Of a stretch of DNA of 64,000 nt, positions 17,416 through 25,575 are shown in pieces. Under the pieces are notes generated by a model, which saw only the letters and a list, made by a program, of their open reading frames with translations, was not told the origin of the DNA and did no database searches. Made by a program: the position numbers and the translations under genes. Origin of the DNA: Sphingomonas sp. 3P27F8 (GTDB taxonomy: Bacteria; Pseudomonadota; Alphaproteobacteria; Sphingomonadales; Sphingomonadaceae); the NCBI RefSeq assembly GCF_005502745.1, contig NZ_SCNL01000012.1, positions 62,001-126,000 of the forward strand, in the 5' to 3' direction. The stretch's first letter is position 1. Each line of letters starts with the position of its first letter.

Positions 17416-18168
17416 ATGATCAATCTCGAACTCGCTCGCCGGAACGTCGACAAGGCTAAGCTCGCCTTCGATCTCATCCCATACTGCCAGGATCGCATCA
17501 CCCTCCTGCTGCTCGAGAAGGACAAGGGAGGTTCCGGTAGCACCGGGACCGCCATGTCGCTGGTCGAACTGTTTCTGTCGCTCAACCTCGTCATCCACAT
17601 CGTGGACTTCGCCGACACCCAGCTCGATCTCGAAGTGCCGTATAGCAAAATGGATGGCGTCATGGTCCATCGACCTGACCGGGAACCGGGGGCGGAGGAA
17701 GGTTGCGTTCTGAGGGCGATCACTGCCGCGAAGCCGGGCGAGGTCGTGATCGCTCAATTTCCCGGTTCGTCGATCGCGCGTATAGAACGCGTGCACCGCC
17801 TGCTCCTTCACGCCCAGTCGCGCGCGGAACTCCCGGTCGATACCGCGATCATCTGGACAATGGATAGCGACCAGAACTCGAGCGACGTCCTTTCGGCCAC
17901 GATGGACAGCCCTCTGCCCGGGTCGCTTCTGGTCAATTGGCCGCATTGGAACGGTGCACCCCGCATCGCGCCGGACCTCGCCGCCAAGATTGCAGCGATC
18001 GGCGGCAGGGTATTCGCGATGCCGGAATTGGACCCCCAATTCTACCATGCCTTCAAGGCAGATCGTCGCGCGCCGCGCACGACCTATGAGAAAGGGGACT
18101 TCGTAGAGCGCATGCAGATCGATCTCTGGTTGCACACGGTCGCCGAGGCGGTGGGAGCACGCTGGTGA
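17416..18168 (+). CDS. ParA-like NTPase resembling IncP TraL, with a deviant P-loop
   Basis: A 250-residue protein with the layout of ParA/MinD-type ATPases. A hydrophobic strand (ITLLLLEKD) is followed by KGGSGSTGT at residues 37-45, then VIHIVDFADTQ like a Walker A-prime/switch segment. Compared with the ParA consensus KGGVGKTT, the first lysine is kept but the catalytic P-loop lysine is a serine (Ser42). ATG 17416 follows an AAAGGA ribosome site; the frame upstream lies in the preceding gene. The next gene overlaps by GTGA. The size and the partner (149 residues) match TraL and TraM of RP4. Nucleotide binding needs proof. Confidence 0.6.
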   Translation: MINLELARRNVDKAKLAFDLIPYCQDRITLLLLEKDKGGSGSTGTAMSLVELFLSLNLVIHIVDFADTQLDLEVPYSKMDGVMVHRPDREPGAEEGCVLRAITAAKPGEVVIAQFPGSSIARIERVHRLLLHAQSRAELPVDTAIIWTMDSDQNSSDVLSATMDSPLPGSLLVNWPHWNGAPRIAPDLAAKIAAIGGRVFAMPELDPQFYHAFKADRRAPRTTYEKGDFVERMQIDLWLHTVAEAVGARW

Positions 18169-18614
18169 GGGACACGCCACCCCTCGACCTCGTCTACGCC
18201 GCAGTGTTTGGCGAACCGCCCGGCACGGTGGTCGGCGCCGTCCTTGGCCGCATTGAGCGCTATCTACTCGGCAACGCCACTCAATCGACCGCCCTGATGC
18301 TGTGCATCTTGGTTCGACCGTTGGACCTGCATGTCCAGGCAACCACTTCTGCAACACGACAGATGCACGACGCACGACTTCTTCTGGAAAGCGAGGTGAA
18401 CGCACTTCGGTCGAATGACGCCCTCATCATCGGGCAGCTACGAGCAGCGATGGTCGAGATGATGGCGGACAACGGCAGATTGCGCCGCGAACTGCTAGCG
18501 CTCAAGGTCGCGGAGCAAGGGTATCAGCGTGCGAAAATATTGTGCATTGCCGCAGCGGCGATGATGGCTCTGATTCTTGCCACTCTGGTTACGCTTAGTT
18601 TCAATAACGTTTGA
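18165..18614 (+). CDS. TraM-like coiled-coil protein with C-terminal membrane anchor
   Basis: A 149-residue protein translationally coupled to the ParA-like gene (GTG start within its stop). A hydrophobic patch lies near residues 43-50, a probable coiled coil covers about 65-118, and a single transmembrane helix is at 124-144, leaving a very short tail. This layout and length agree with TraM of IncP plasmids, a helper of conjugation of unknown mechanism. The match is by architecture and gene order, not by recognised sequence motifs. It ends the transfer region as I can define it. Confidence 0.55.
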   Translation: MRDTPPLDLVYAAVFGEPPGTVVGAVLGRIERYLLGNATQSTALMLCILVRPLDLHVQATTSATRQMHDARLLLESEVNALRSNDALIIGQLRAAMVEMMADNGRLRRELLALKVAEQGYQRAKILCIAAAAMMALILATLVTLSFNNV

Positions 18615-19112
18615 TCGCGCCGAGCATGCTAGCCCGGCATGTAAGCGAAAGTATCGCTCCGATTGTTTTCGATCGCGCGGCTTGGGCTCCGGATCCATTC
18701 GCGATACCCTCCTGATTACGAGGCCGTTCCGTCCGCGCTTTTAACTAGAAGCTGGCCGTTGCGAACTTCAAGGATGGTTAGCCTTACGGGCCGGGATGTC
18801 GCGGCGGCTGAATTTGCAAATTAGATTGGTATATCGGAGAGGAAGAGGCTCGCGATCTCCGTTTGGCGCTGGACGTCATTTGATACAGAATTTTGCGGTC
18901 AAAGCCTTTGCGCGCCATCGCCGATCGGTCGACCAACCCATTTCGCCGCGTCGTCTTCACAGCGCGATGGCGTGGGTGATATACTTTAATCGTGTTGCTG
19001 GTTCAGGAAAGGGCCTGCTGCGGTAAATGACTGAAATGAGTGTGCGAAATAACAACCCGCGGGTTTGCAGGTCACACATCTCGCGCCGATCTATGCGCTG
19101 ATCATGCACAGT
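18615..19112. other. Intergenic stretch at the right end of the transfer region
   Basis: About 500 bases with no convincing gene, tRNA, or repeat. Base composition is more AT-rich than the surroundings. The right attachment site of the mobile element might lie here, but I could not identify a copy of sequence from the left end near 9840-9970. Confidence 0.4.
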
Positions 19113-19646
19113 TCAGTCGCCGCGCCATTCGCTTAGAGCGCGGTCGTAATCTTCACGGATTTGGTCCAGCTTGCGCTGCAGCTTGGCAATTTCGGTTTCG
19201 CGTTCAACGGCAAGTTCGTGCCGTTCGCGTCGTAAGGCTTCCTCGCGATCTCGTATTGTTTCGTTTGCCCTGTTGTATATGTCGTCAGCGCGTTCGAGCG
19301 CATGTTCTGCTGCGTCGAGCTCCCGGCGGGAAGGCCTCGGTCTCTGCTTGACCGGCTTCACTTCTGACATCGCGTCAGAAGGCGCTCGCGTCGTCGTGAG
19401 TTTCGAATTTTTAGGTAGCGCGGCGAGGTGTTGCGCAGCGGTGCCTCGCGCGCGTTTGATCACTTGGCCTGGACTGGCGAGCGGCTCTTTGGTCAGCTTT
19501 GGATCGGTAACGACTTCCGCCATGCCGCGCGCGAAAAGGTTGGCGTCCGTGCCCCAGGCCTCAAGAGCAGCCTTCTGACTCGGCGCCGCGACATAAGCGT
19601 CGTGGAACCCGATCGGCGTGCAAAAAACTTTGAGGGCACGAGCCAT
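19113..19646 (-). CDS. Sphingomonad 'TolA-like' envelope-associated protein
   Basis: A 177-residue protein of a family common in sphingomonads and usually labelled cell envelope biogenesis protein TolA. The N-terminal 75 residues form the conserved part (FHDAYVAAPSQKAALEAWG and NLFARGMAEVVTDP). A basic linker follows (about 80-110), then a long highly charged coiled coil (about 115-172). There is no signal peptide or membrane segment, so true TolA function is unlikely. It lies eight bases downstream of an SDR gene and is probably co-transcribed with it. Confidence 0.7.
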   Translation of the reverse strand: MARALKVFCTPIGFHDAYVAAPSQKAALEAWGTDANLFARGMAEVVTDPKLTKEPLASPGQVIKRARGTAAQHLAALPKNSKLTTTRAPSDAMSEVKPVKQRPRPSRRELDAAEHALERADDIYNRANETIRDREEALRRERHELAVERETEIAKLQRKLDQIREDYDRALSEWRGD

Positions 19647-19654
19647 GCGCGTGG

Positions 19655-20542
19655 CTAGACCACGCCGGTACCGCCGTTCGCACCAATCACACTTCCGGTG
19701 GTGAAGCTGTTCCTCTCCTCCGCCAGCGTGACGTACAGTCCGCCCAATTCGACAGGCTGTCCTGCGCGCCCGATAGGCGTGTCCTGGCCGAAGCCTTTCA
19801 ACTTGCCCTCGAGTTGCCCGCCCGACACTTGCAGCGGCGTCCAGACCGGTCCCGGCGCGACTGCATTGACTCGGATCCCCTTGCTCGCGAGTTGCTTCGC
19901 AAGCCCCTTGGTGAAGATCTCGATCGCGCCCTTGGTCGTCGCATAGTCGAGCAATTCCTCGACCGGGTTGAAGGAATTGACGCTGGCCGTGTTGATGATC
20001 GTCGACCCTGGTTTCATCACCGCCGCCGCTGCCTTCGACAGCCAGAACATCGCATAGACGTTGGTCTTCATCGTGCGGTCGAACTGCTCGTGACTGATGT
20101 CCGCGATCGATTCCCGCGCCTGTTGATAGCCGGCATTGTTGACCAAGATGTCGAGCCCGCCGAGTTCGTCCTGCGCAGCGGCGACAAGCGACACGCAGAA
20201 CGATTCGTCGGTCAGGTCGCCGGGCAATTGCACCAGCGTCGCGCCGTCCGTTTCGAACACGGTCTTCAGATCGTCCGCATCCGCCTGTTCGCGCGGGTGA
20301 TAGTTGATCGCGACCGCGGCGCCTTCGCGCGCAAAGGCGATCGCCGCGGCGCGGCCGATCCCCGAATCGCCGCCAGTCACCAGCGCCTTGCGCCCGGTCA
20401 GCCGGCCGGTCCCGACATAACTTTCCTCGCCGCTGTCCGGCACCGGGTCCATGTCGCGTTGCAGGCCGGGCCACTCCTGCGGCTGTTCGGCAAAGCCGTT
20501 GCTGTGGAACTTGTCCTGTGGGTCGATCAGCGCGTCGGTCAT
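19655..20542 (-). CDS. Short-chain dehydrogenase/reductase (YghA-like)
   Basis: A 295-residue NAD(P)-dependent oxidoreductase of the long N-terminus SDR type seen in E. coli YghA and Bacillus general stress proteins. The cofactor motif TGGDSGIG is at about residues 55-62. The NNAG motif is present, the catalytic serine lies in NTASVNSF, and the YATTK motif carries Tyr and Lys. ATG 20542 has an AAGGAG site six bases upstream, so the longer frame is rejected. It is transcribed with the TolA-like gene. Such enzymes are often stress-induced; the substrate is unknown. Confidence 0.88.
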   Translation of the reverse strand: MTDALIDPQDKFHSNGFAEQPQEWPGLQRDMDPVPDSGEESYVGTGRLTGRKALVTGGDSGIGRAAAIAFAREGAAVAINYHPREQADADDLKTVFETDGATLVQLPGDLTDESFCVSLVAAAQDELGGLDILVNNAGYQQARESIADISHEQFDRTMKTNVYAMFWLSKAAAAVMKPGSTIINTASVNSFNPVEELLDYATTKGAIEIFTKGLAKQLASKGIRVNAVAPGPVWTPLQVSGGQLEGKLKGFGQDTPIGRAGQPVELGGLYVTLAEERNSFTTGSVIGANGGTGVV

Positions 20543-20646
20543 GCGAAACTCCTTCGCGTCGCCAACCGCGCAAGCGCGATTTTGTTCATCAGGGTGGCCG
20601 GCAAGGAAGTATGAGCGCACGACGAGCGCATTTCAGGCCGAGGAAC

Positions 20647-20662
20647 TGGTCATCGATGACCA
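20647..20662. promoter_or_regulatory. 16-bp perfect palindrome, candidate operator
   Basis: TGGTCATCGATGACCA is self-complementary and lies between the divergent SDR and DUF72 genes, about 105 and 63 bases from their starts. It has the size of a dimeric repressor site. No regulator gene is adjacent, so the protein that would bind it is unknown. Confidence 0.35.
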
Positions 20663-20724
20663 AACTTGGGGCGCAATCTCGCGAGCCGTCGCATCTGGAC
20701 GATCACTTGCCGCGTTGAGCGCTT

Positions 20725-21444
20725 ATGAAAGCGGTAGTCGGAACTGCAGGCTGGAGCATCGCGCGTGATCTAGCCGCGGCCTTTCCTCGAGAAGGGTCCT
20801 CGCTTGAGCGGTACGCCAAGGTTTTTCATGGGGTTGAAGTAAATTCGTCGTTTCACCGACCTCACCGGGCATCCACCTGGGCCAAATGGGCGTCCAGCGT
20901 CTCCGATGACTTTCGCTTTGCTGTTAAAATCCCCAAGACGATCACGCATCAGAGTAGACTGGTCGATGTCGATGCGCTGATCGAGGAGTTTGCCACCGAG
21001 GTCGGCGCGCTCGGGTCGAAGCTAGCGATTGTTCTGGTGCAGCTGCCGCCAACGCTGGTCTTTGACCCGCCTATGGCCCGCAGATTCTTCGAAAAGCTTC
21101 GCAATTCAATCGCCGCACACGTCGTTTGCGAACCGCGCAACGCCACCTGGTTCGAAGAAGCAGCCGACGACATGCTCATACGACTGCGCGTTGCGCGCGC
21201 AGCAGCCGACCCAGCGCTCAGTGAAGTGGCCGCGGTTCCAGGGGGTTGGCGAGAGATCGAATATTGGCGTTTGCACGGGTCGCCGGTGATGTATCGCTCG
21301 TCATACGCCGACGAAGACATCAGCAAGTACGCGCGGAAGATCAAGTCAGCCTCGAACAAAGGGACCGACAGCTGGTGCATGTTCGACAACACGGCTCGTT
21401 CGGCCGCCCTGCACAACGCCCTCTCGCTGATCGAAAGAGTTTGA
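20725..21444 (+). CDS. DUF72 (YecE-like) family protein
   Basis: A 239-residue TIM-barrel protein of the DUF72 family. Typical segments are VGTAGWSI at the N-terminus, GVEVNSSFHRPH, WAKWA, FRFAVKIPKTITH, VQLPPTL, and a C-terminal CMFDNTARSAALHNA. The cellular role of the family is not established. The gene stands alone, divergent from the SDR gene, with a palindrome in the shared upstream region. Length and motifs are normal for the family. Confidence 0.88.
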   Translation: MKAVVGTAGWSIARDLAAAFPREGSSLERYAKVFHGVEVNSSFHRPHRASTWAKWASSVSDDFRFAVKIPKTITHQSRLVDVDALIEEFATEVGALGSKLAIVLVQLPPTLVFDPPMARRFFEKLRNSIAAHVVCEPRNATWFEEAADDMLIRLRVARAAADPALSEVAAVPGGWREIEYWRLHGSPVMYRSSYADEDISKYARKIKSASNKGTDSWCMFDNTARSAALHNALSLIERV

Positions 21445-21755
21445 AAAGTGCTGGCTGCATGCCTGCCAAGCGACGTGGCGATCAAAATCCTAGGCGCATC
21501 GGACGCAGACGCTGCGAGCGTTTCCCCGACGTCGACGGCGATGCGCTCGACCGTGGGTGATAGCTGGACAGGTCTAAGCCGTGCGCGTGCGCACCTACAG
21601 CAGCTTTGATTCGTGACACCGAACGCGGGTGAAGATCCACTGGGATGGCGGTGGGTGGTCCGACAATCGTGTCAACTTAGATCAATATAGATGCGCGGTT
21701 TGGACCCATCCAGAACATCGGCACGTTCGAAGCGTGAAGCCTCAAGGATACTGAT
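21445..21755. other. Intergenic stretch
   Basis: About 310 bases between two rightward genes. No gene, repeat or clear terminator was found. The promoter of the alpha/beta hydrolase gene must lie here. Confidence 0.4.
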
Positions 21756-22553
21756 ATGAACACCGCCGCTGCTCGAGCAATCGAGCCGCCTTCAGCTTTT
21801 CTCGCGCTGACCGAACTGCCACGGACCATAGGCGACATCAGCGCATTCGCATTGGCTGCGCCGATACTTGCAGCCGCGCCGAGCGGCGACGGCCACGCCG
21901 TCCTCGTGATCCCCGGATTTACCGCCGGGGATATGTCGACAACCATTCTCCGGCACTATCTCGAAAGTCTCGGCTACGACAGCCGCACCTGGGATCTCGG
22001 TCCCAATCTCGGACCAAAGGCCACGGGTCGCAATGGTGCGAAACTGGTCGATCGGCTCAAGACGATTTACGACGAAACGGGCGCAAAGGTCAGTGTCGTC
22101 GGCTGGAGCCTCGGTGGCGTGATGGCCCGGCAGATCGCTCGCACAGCGCCACATCTGGTGCGCCAGGTGATTACGCTCGGTTCGCCGTTCACCGGCGATC
22201 CGCGCGCCTCGACCGTGTGGCGAAGCTATCAATTTCTTAGCGGCCAGCGATTGAGCGATCCGAGTGTGAGGCGCCAGCTGCGTGAAAGCAGATTGGCGCC
22301 GCCCGTCCCATCGACCGCCATCTACACCCGCGACGACGGTGTCGTTGCCTGGCAAAATTGCATCGAGCCGGCCAGCGCCGAAACAGATAATATCGAAGTG
22401 CGCGGCAGCCATTGTGGTCTCGGCGTCAATCCCGCGGTGCTTTATGCTGTAGCCGATCGGTTGGCGCAGAAGGCAGACGACTGGCGACCCTTCGAGCGGT
22501 CTGGTCTTCGTGCCTGGGTGTATCCCGCCTCAGCTGATGAAGTGGCGAGTTGA
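21756..22553 (+). CDS. Alpha/beta hydrolase
   Basis: A 265-residue alpha/beta-fold hydrolase. The nucleophile elbow is GWSLGG (about residues 112-117). VLVIPGF near residue 50 provides the oxyanion strand. The acid is probably in the YTRDDGVVAW segment, and the histidine in GSHCGL near residue 225. The fold and the YTRxDGVV pattern resemble lipase-like or PGAP1-like hydrolases. No signal peptide is present. An AAGGA site precedes the ATG. A 57-residue gene follows one base after its stop, in an operon. The substrate is unknown. Confidence 0.82.
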   Translation: MNTAAARAIEPPSAFLALTELPRTIGDISAFALAAPILAAAPSGDGHAVLVIPGFTAGDMSTTILRHYLESLGYDSRTWDLGPNLGPKATGRNGAKLVDRLKTIYDETGAKVSVVGWSLGGVMARQIARTAPHLVRQVITLGSPFTGDPRASTVWRSYQFLSGQRLSDPSVRRQLRESRLAPPVPSTAIYTRDDGVVAWQNCIEPASAETDNIEVRGSHCGLGVNPAVLYAVADRLAQKADDWRPFERSGLRAWVYPASADEVAS

Positions 22554-22554
22554 T

Positions 22555-22728
22555 ATGGCCAACCGGCAACGAACCAAAGCTGACGACATAACCAGCGGAT
22601 CAAGACCGCAGGATACCGCCAAGCCGTCGGCGTCGGCTCGGGTGTCGTCAGATGATCCGCATAAGGTCGAGAAAATCGCCAAGGCCGGCCGAGCCGATTT
22701 CGACCCAAATGACGAGAACGAAGGATAG
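22555..22728 (+). CDS. Small hydrophilic protein
   Basis: A 57-residue hydrophilic protein rich in lysine, serine and aspartate, starting one base after the stop of the hydrolase gene. No domain is recognised. It looks disordered, as do several small stress proteins of sphingomonads. Coupling to the hydrolase is the main reason for calling it. Confidence 0.5.
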   Translation: MANRQRTKADDITSGSRPQDTAKPSASARVSSDDPHKVEKIAKAGRADFDPNDENEG

Positions 22729-23020
22729 GTCTCAATCGTTTTCGAGGGCGTTAGGCGTCCTCAAAAGCGGCAGAAAAGCTCGTGTGGCGAATAGCTTGCC
22801 CGACTTCCGCGCCCTCCTCTACAGCGGGAAATAATCATAATAGCGAACGTACCCAGTTGGCGACTTAACCAACGTTTCACCCGCACATCGCGCCCGCCAC
22901 GCGTTGGCCGCGCCTAATCGAAAACATTCGTATTATAGCAGGTTAGTTTGGTCTCTACGCACGGAACGTAGCCTCGGTCGTGCTGTTGTCGAGCAATACG
23001 CCAAAAAATTCGAGGCCGAC

Positions 23021-23650
23021 GTGATTGCTCTTACCGTCAAGAAATCAATGTTCAGCAGCGTGCTGATCGCATTGAGCCTGTCGGCTTGCCGTGACCCCAG
23101 CGTCCAACGAACTGATTCCGGCACGCAATCGTTTTCGCCAACGTCGCCGTCGATCAAATCGGGCGACGTCACGGGCGACCTACAAAACGTCACCGTTCCC
23201 GCTCCGACGGCGCCGGATTTTGCCGCAATCCTCGCCACCGCCGACGCTTTTGAGATCAAGGTATCCCAACTCGCGGTGTCGAACGGCGCGTCCCCCGCGA
23301 TTAAAGACTTTGCCCAAAGAATGGTCGCGGACCACCAAGCGTCAACAATCCGATTGCAGGCCGCCCTGCGGAGGGACGGTTTGAAACCGCCGACGCCGAC
23401 GCTCACGGCGGAGCAGTTGCAGATCTTGAAGCAATTAAGCGCAAAGCGGGGATCGGACTTTGATAGCGCGTACCTGACAAGCCAGGAGAATGCCCACCTC
23501 GGGACGCTCGCGACCCTCAAGACCTATGCCAAAAAAGGCCCGGGCTCGGCGCTCAACCAATATGCCTATGATCTGATCACTATCGTCAGCGGGCATCTGA
23601 CGATGCTCAGAAACATCATGCGTCAGAACACGACAATCCGCCCGGGATAG
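23021..23650 (+). CDS. DUF4142 lipoprotein
   Basis: A 209-residue exported protein of the DUF4142 family, a ferritin-like four-helix bundle often found in stress loci. GTG 23021 is preceded by GAGG at a five-base distance and gives a proper signal (KK, then FSSVLIALSLSAC). The cysteine of LSAC makes it a likely lipoprotein. The DUF4142 domain covers about residues 75-205 (AFEIKVSQLAVSNG, DFAQRMVADHQ, ENAHLGTLATLKTYA). Upstream, GGAAC (22963-22967) is followed after 16 bases by TGTT, a weak match to the alphaproteobacterial general-stress promoter. A second, shorter DUF4142 gene lies near 49.8 kb. Confidence 0.82.
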   Translation: MIALTVKKSMFSSVLIALSLSACRDPSVQRTDSGTQSFSPTSPSIKSGDVTGDLQNVTVPAPTAPDFAAILATADAFEIKVSQLAVSNGASPAIKDFAQRMVADHQASTIRLQAALRRDGLKPPTPTLTAEQLQILKQLSAKRGSDFDSAYLTSQENAHLGTLATLKTYAKKGPGSALNQYAYDLITIVSGHLTMLRNIMRQNTTIRPG

Positions 23651-23708
23651 CGCCGCAAACCGTGGAGCATCAAGGATAAAACTTCGCATCAGCTGGCAGG
23701 AGGTCAAC

Positions 23709-23894
23709 GTGACAGACTTCAATAATTTTCCGACTTATGCGTGGGCGGCGGTGATTATAGGCGGACCATTGTTGCTAGCCATTGCCGTGCTGATCGCAAA
23801 GTTCAAAAACGGGGCCAAGCATGAGGGATTGGATGTCAAGGACGGCAGCCTGAAGGCTGCTCCACCGACGGACCAGCCGACACGTCATCGATAG
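23709..23894 (+). CDS. Small single-pass membrane protein
   Basis: A 61-residue protein with one transmembrane helix (about residues 11-31, WAAVIIGGPLLLAIAVLIA) and a hydrophilic C-terminal tail. Its GTG start has a strong AGGAGG ribosome site. It follows the DUF4142 gene in the same direction. No function is known. Confidence 0.6.
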   Translation: MTDFNNFPTYAWAAVIIGGPLLLAIAVLIAKFKNGAKHEGLDVKDGSLKAAPPTDQPTRHR

Positions 23895-24119
23895 ATGTGT
23901 CGATAAGTCAGTCGCCCAGATACGGGGCCGTCAGCGTAATTACGGCGATCCCATTCGGTCGCATCCTGCGTCATGGCTAGGTTCAGCGAAGAGCAAGCGT
24001 CACGCTTTCGATCTGCTGATGCAGCGCGCTCGTCAGGCCGTGAAAATGGTCATGGCGCTCGGATGCGCGCCTCACCACCGCAGTTGATCGATACGCGCCC
24101 CTTCTCTCGCAAATCCATC

Positions 24120-24341
24120 TTAGGGACTGCCCGTCATAGCCGCTTTTGCAGCCCGCAGGCTTAACAATTGGGCCGTCTTGTCGCTCAGCGTCGATCGCTT
24201 CCATGTGCTCAGGTCTGTCCGGATGTAATCCGCGACCGCGCGCAGTTCGCGCCAACTTGGTTCGCGAGCCGCCGCGATGCAATCGACGACCGGGCGCGGT
24301 ATCATTGACCGGGGCCTGTTCTCACTTTGCTTTTGTGCCAT
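24120..24341 (-). CDS. Small hypothetical protein
   Basis: A 73-residue basic protein with no recognised domain and no membrane segment; it contains SWRELRAVADYIRTDL and a helical C-terminus. It follows the next gene upstream by 20 bases on the same strand, which supports an operon. No strong ribosome site is visible, so confidence is moderate. Confidence 0.45.
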   Translation of the reverse strand: MAQKQSENRPRSMIPRPVVDCIAAAREPSWRELRAVADYIRTDLSTWKRSTLSDKTAQLLSLRAAKAAMTGSP

Positions 24342-24361
24342 CGTCGCGCCGCCCGTCGCGC

Positions 24362-24577
24362 TTAGCGCGCATCCAAGCGTTTGAGTGCATCGAGTACCTC
24401 ACTGACCGGGACCGGTCGCAGTAGCTCAGGCGGCTTGCGAAGGGTTGGCTCAGACCGGACCGCAAAAGCATCCGAAGCCCAGGACGCGAGTATCGAGCGT
24501 TTCACTTCGGGCTCGAGCTGCGGGTGATGGACGAGATCGTTCGGACCGCCGAGTGGTCCGCAAAAATGAACCGACAT
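24362..24577 (-). CDS. Small conserved protein
   Basis: A 71-residue protein starting at ATG 24577, which has an AGAGGAGA ribosome site; the longer upstream frame is not needed. The sequence has the look of a small protein seen in sphingomonads (LEPEVKRSILASWASDAFAV), with a histidine pair near residue 17. The function is unknown. It is followed by another small gene and preceded by the heat-shock gene, all leftward. Confidence 0.6.
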   Translation of the reverse strand: MSVHFCGPLGGPNDLVHHPQLEPEVKRSILASWASDAFAVRSEPTLRKPPELLRPVPVSEVLDALKRLDAR

Positions 24578-24677
24578 TCTCTCCTCTCCGAAATAAGCGT
24601 TCCTGGCGCGGCCAGTCAGCGCTACAGCCGTCATGCGCAGTGCAGCCCGCCCGACAGCTGCCGGGCGGGCGGCATCG

Positions 24678-25154
24678 TTACGCTGCTTCGCGATCTTCCC
24701 GCGGAGCTTCGAGCCGGTCATTTGCGGCGGTCGCCGTCGTCCCGATCTCGATCTTGCGCGGCTTCATCGCTTCGGGAATTTCCCGCTTGAGCGCGATACG
24801 CAGCAACCCGCTGTCGAAGCTGGCTTCCTGCACGACAACGAAATCGGCGAGCTGAAACCGGCGTTCAAACGCGCGGGTCGCGATGCCGCGATGAAGGTAG
24901 CGACCGGCGTCGCCGTCGTCCGCGCGGCTGCCCTTGACGGTCAGCTGATTGTTCTGTGCAACAATCTCGATCTCGTCGGGCCGAAACCCTGCCACGGCCA
25001 GGGTGATGCGGTACTGGTCTTCGCCCTGCTGCTCGATATCGAAGGGCGGGTAGCTGTCCGTGTCTGCCCGAGCGCTCGTCTCGAGCAGGTCGAACAGTCG
25101 ATCGAATCCAACGGTGGAGCGCCGGTACGGTGCGAAGTCGAAATTGGTCCTCAT
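24678..25154 (-). CDS. Small heat-shock protein (Hsp20/IbpA family)
   Basis: A 158-residue alpha-crystallin-type chaperone that holds unfolding proteins. The N-terminus (FDFAPYRRSTVGFDRLFDLL) is that of the rhizobial/IbpA class. The crystallin domain runs from about residue 40 to 135, with YRITLAVAGF, QNNQLTVKG and LLRIALKREIP. ATG 25154 has GGAGG eight bases upstream, inside a predicted RNA thermometer. The tail lacks a clear I-X-I motif apart from KIEIG. Heat control at the translation level is inferred from the leader. Confidence 0.9.
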   Translation of the reverse strand: MRTNFDFAPYRRSTVGFDRLFDLLETSARADTDSYPPFDIEQQGEDQYRITLAVAGFRPDEIEIVAQNNQLTVKGSRADDGDAGRYLHRGIATRAFERRFQLADFVVVQEASFDSGLLRIALKREIPEAMKPRKIEIGTTATAANDRLEAPREDREAA

Positions 25155-25225
25155 ATCCAAATCCTCCATTGAGCAATCTGAGCACAAGGAGCACCGGGAG
25201 AGAGCCGGTGCCCTCAGTCTAATGC
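25155..25225 (-). promoter_or_regulatory. Probable ROSE-type RNA thermometer upstream of the hsp20 gene
   Basis: In the leader RNA, AGAUUGCUC (25179-25171) can pair with GAGGAUUU (25166-25159) around an AAUG loop, leaving one bulged G. UUGCU opposite an AGGA ribosome site with a bulged G is the hallmark of ROSE elements in alphaproteobacterial small heat-shock genes. An upstream hairpin GCACCGG/CCGGTGC (25211-25191) is also present, as in ROSE leaders. Confidence 0.75.
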
Positions 25226-25381
25226 CGGACCGAGATTCGCGTCCGACGCCCGTCAGATATTTTTGGAAGAACCCGGTTCAAGAGGGGTGGCGAAAAAAAT
25301 TTTTCGGCGCTGCTCGATATCTTGAAAGGCCTTCGACGGAAGGGCTTCGTCAGGAATCCACAGGGTGATCAAGCAGCTGTT

Positions 25382-25575
25382 TCAGCGCGCTTTCCCAACG
25401 CTAACGAATGCTTCGGCGCCTTCCCATTTTCCGGAAAGACCGGGCACTTCGTCAAGTTGACGAAGCGCGTCAAACCGCCCCCGCTCCTCGCGATATCTGG
25501 CGATCTCGAAGCCGGGCCCTGCAACGCTGGTACTGCATCGAGTTGCTCGGCAGTCGCGGTGTTCAGATCGATCAT
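25382..25575 (-). pseudogene. Helix-hairpin-helix (ComEA-like) protein gene with a frameshift
   Basis: The start (MIDLNTATAEQLDAVPALQG) is a classical helix-hairpin-helix opening, read from ATG 25575. The rest of the domain (GFEIARYREERGRF, LRQLDEVPGLSG) continues in another frame and stops at 25382. The change falls in the GGGCCCGGC stretch near 25515-25523, where one extra base would restore a single 65-residue protein. It may be a real mutation or a sequencing error at the run of C. The family binds DNA without sequence preference. Confidence 0.65.

Larger units (their letters stand above)
9971..18614. mobile_element. Putative integrative mobilizable element (recombinase, MOBP relaxase, oriT, no secretion system)
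   Basis: The block from the tyrosine recombinase to the TraM-like gene forms one transfer unit. It holds an integrase at the left edge, a leftward relaxase with a MobC-like accessory gene, a recognisable oriT, a plasmid-type DUF1281 gene, and a rightward TraL/TraM-like pair. No replication initiator and no type IV secretion genes are present, so it would need a helper. The limits given are gene limits; I found no flanking direct repeats or tRNA target. An integrated plasmid remnant is an alternative. Confidence 0.6.

Noticed and set aside
24590..24620. GGAAC motif upstream of the small gene at 24577 as a general-stress promoter
   Set aside because: The required -10 element would fall inside the coding sequence and the spacing is too long.
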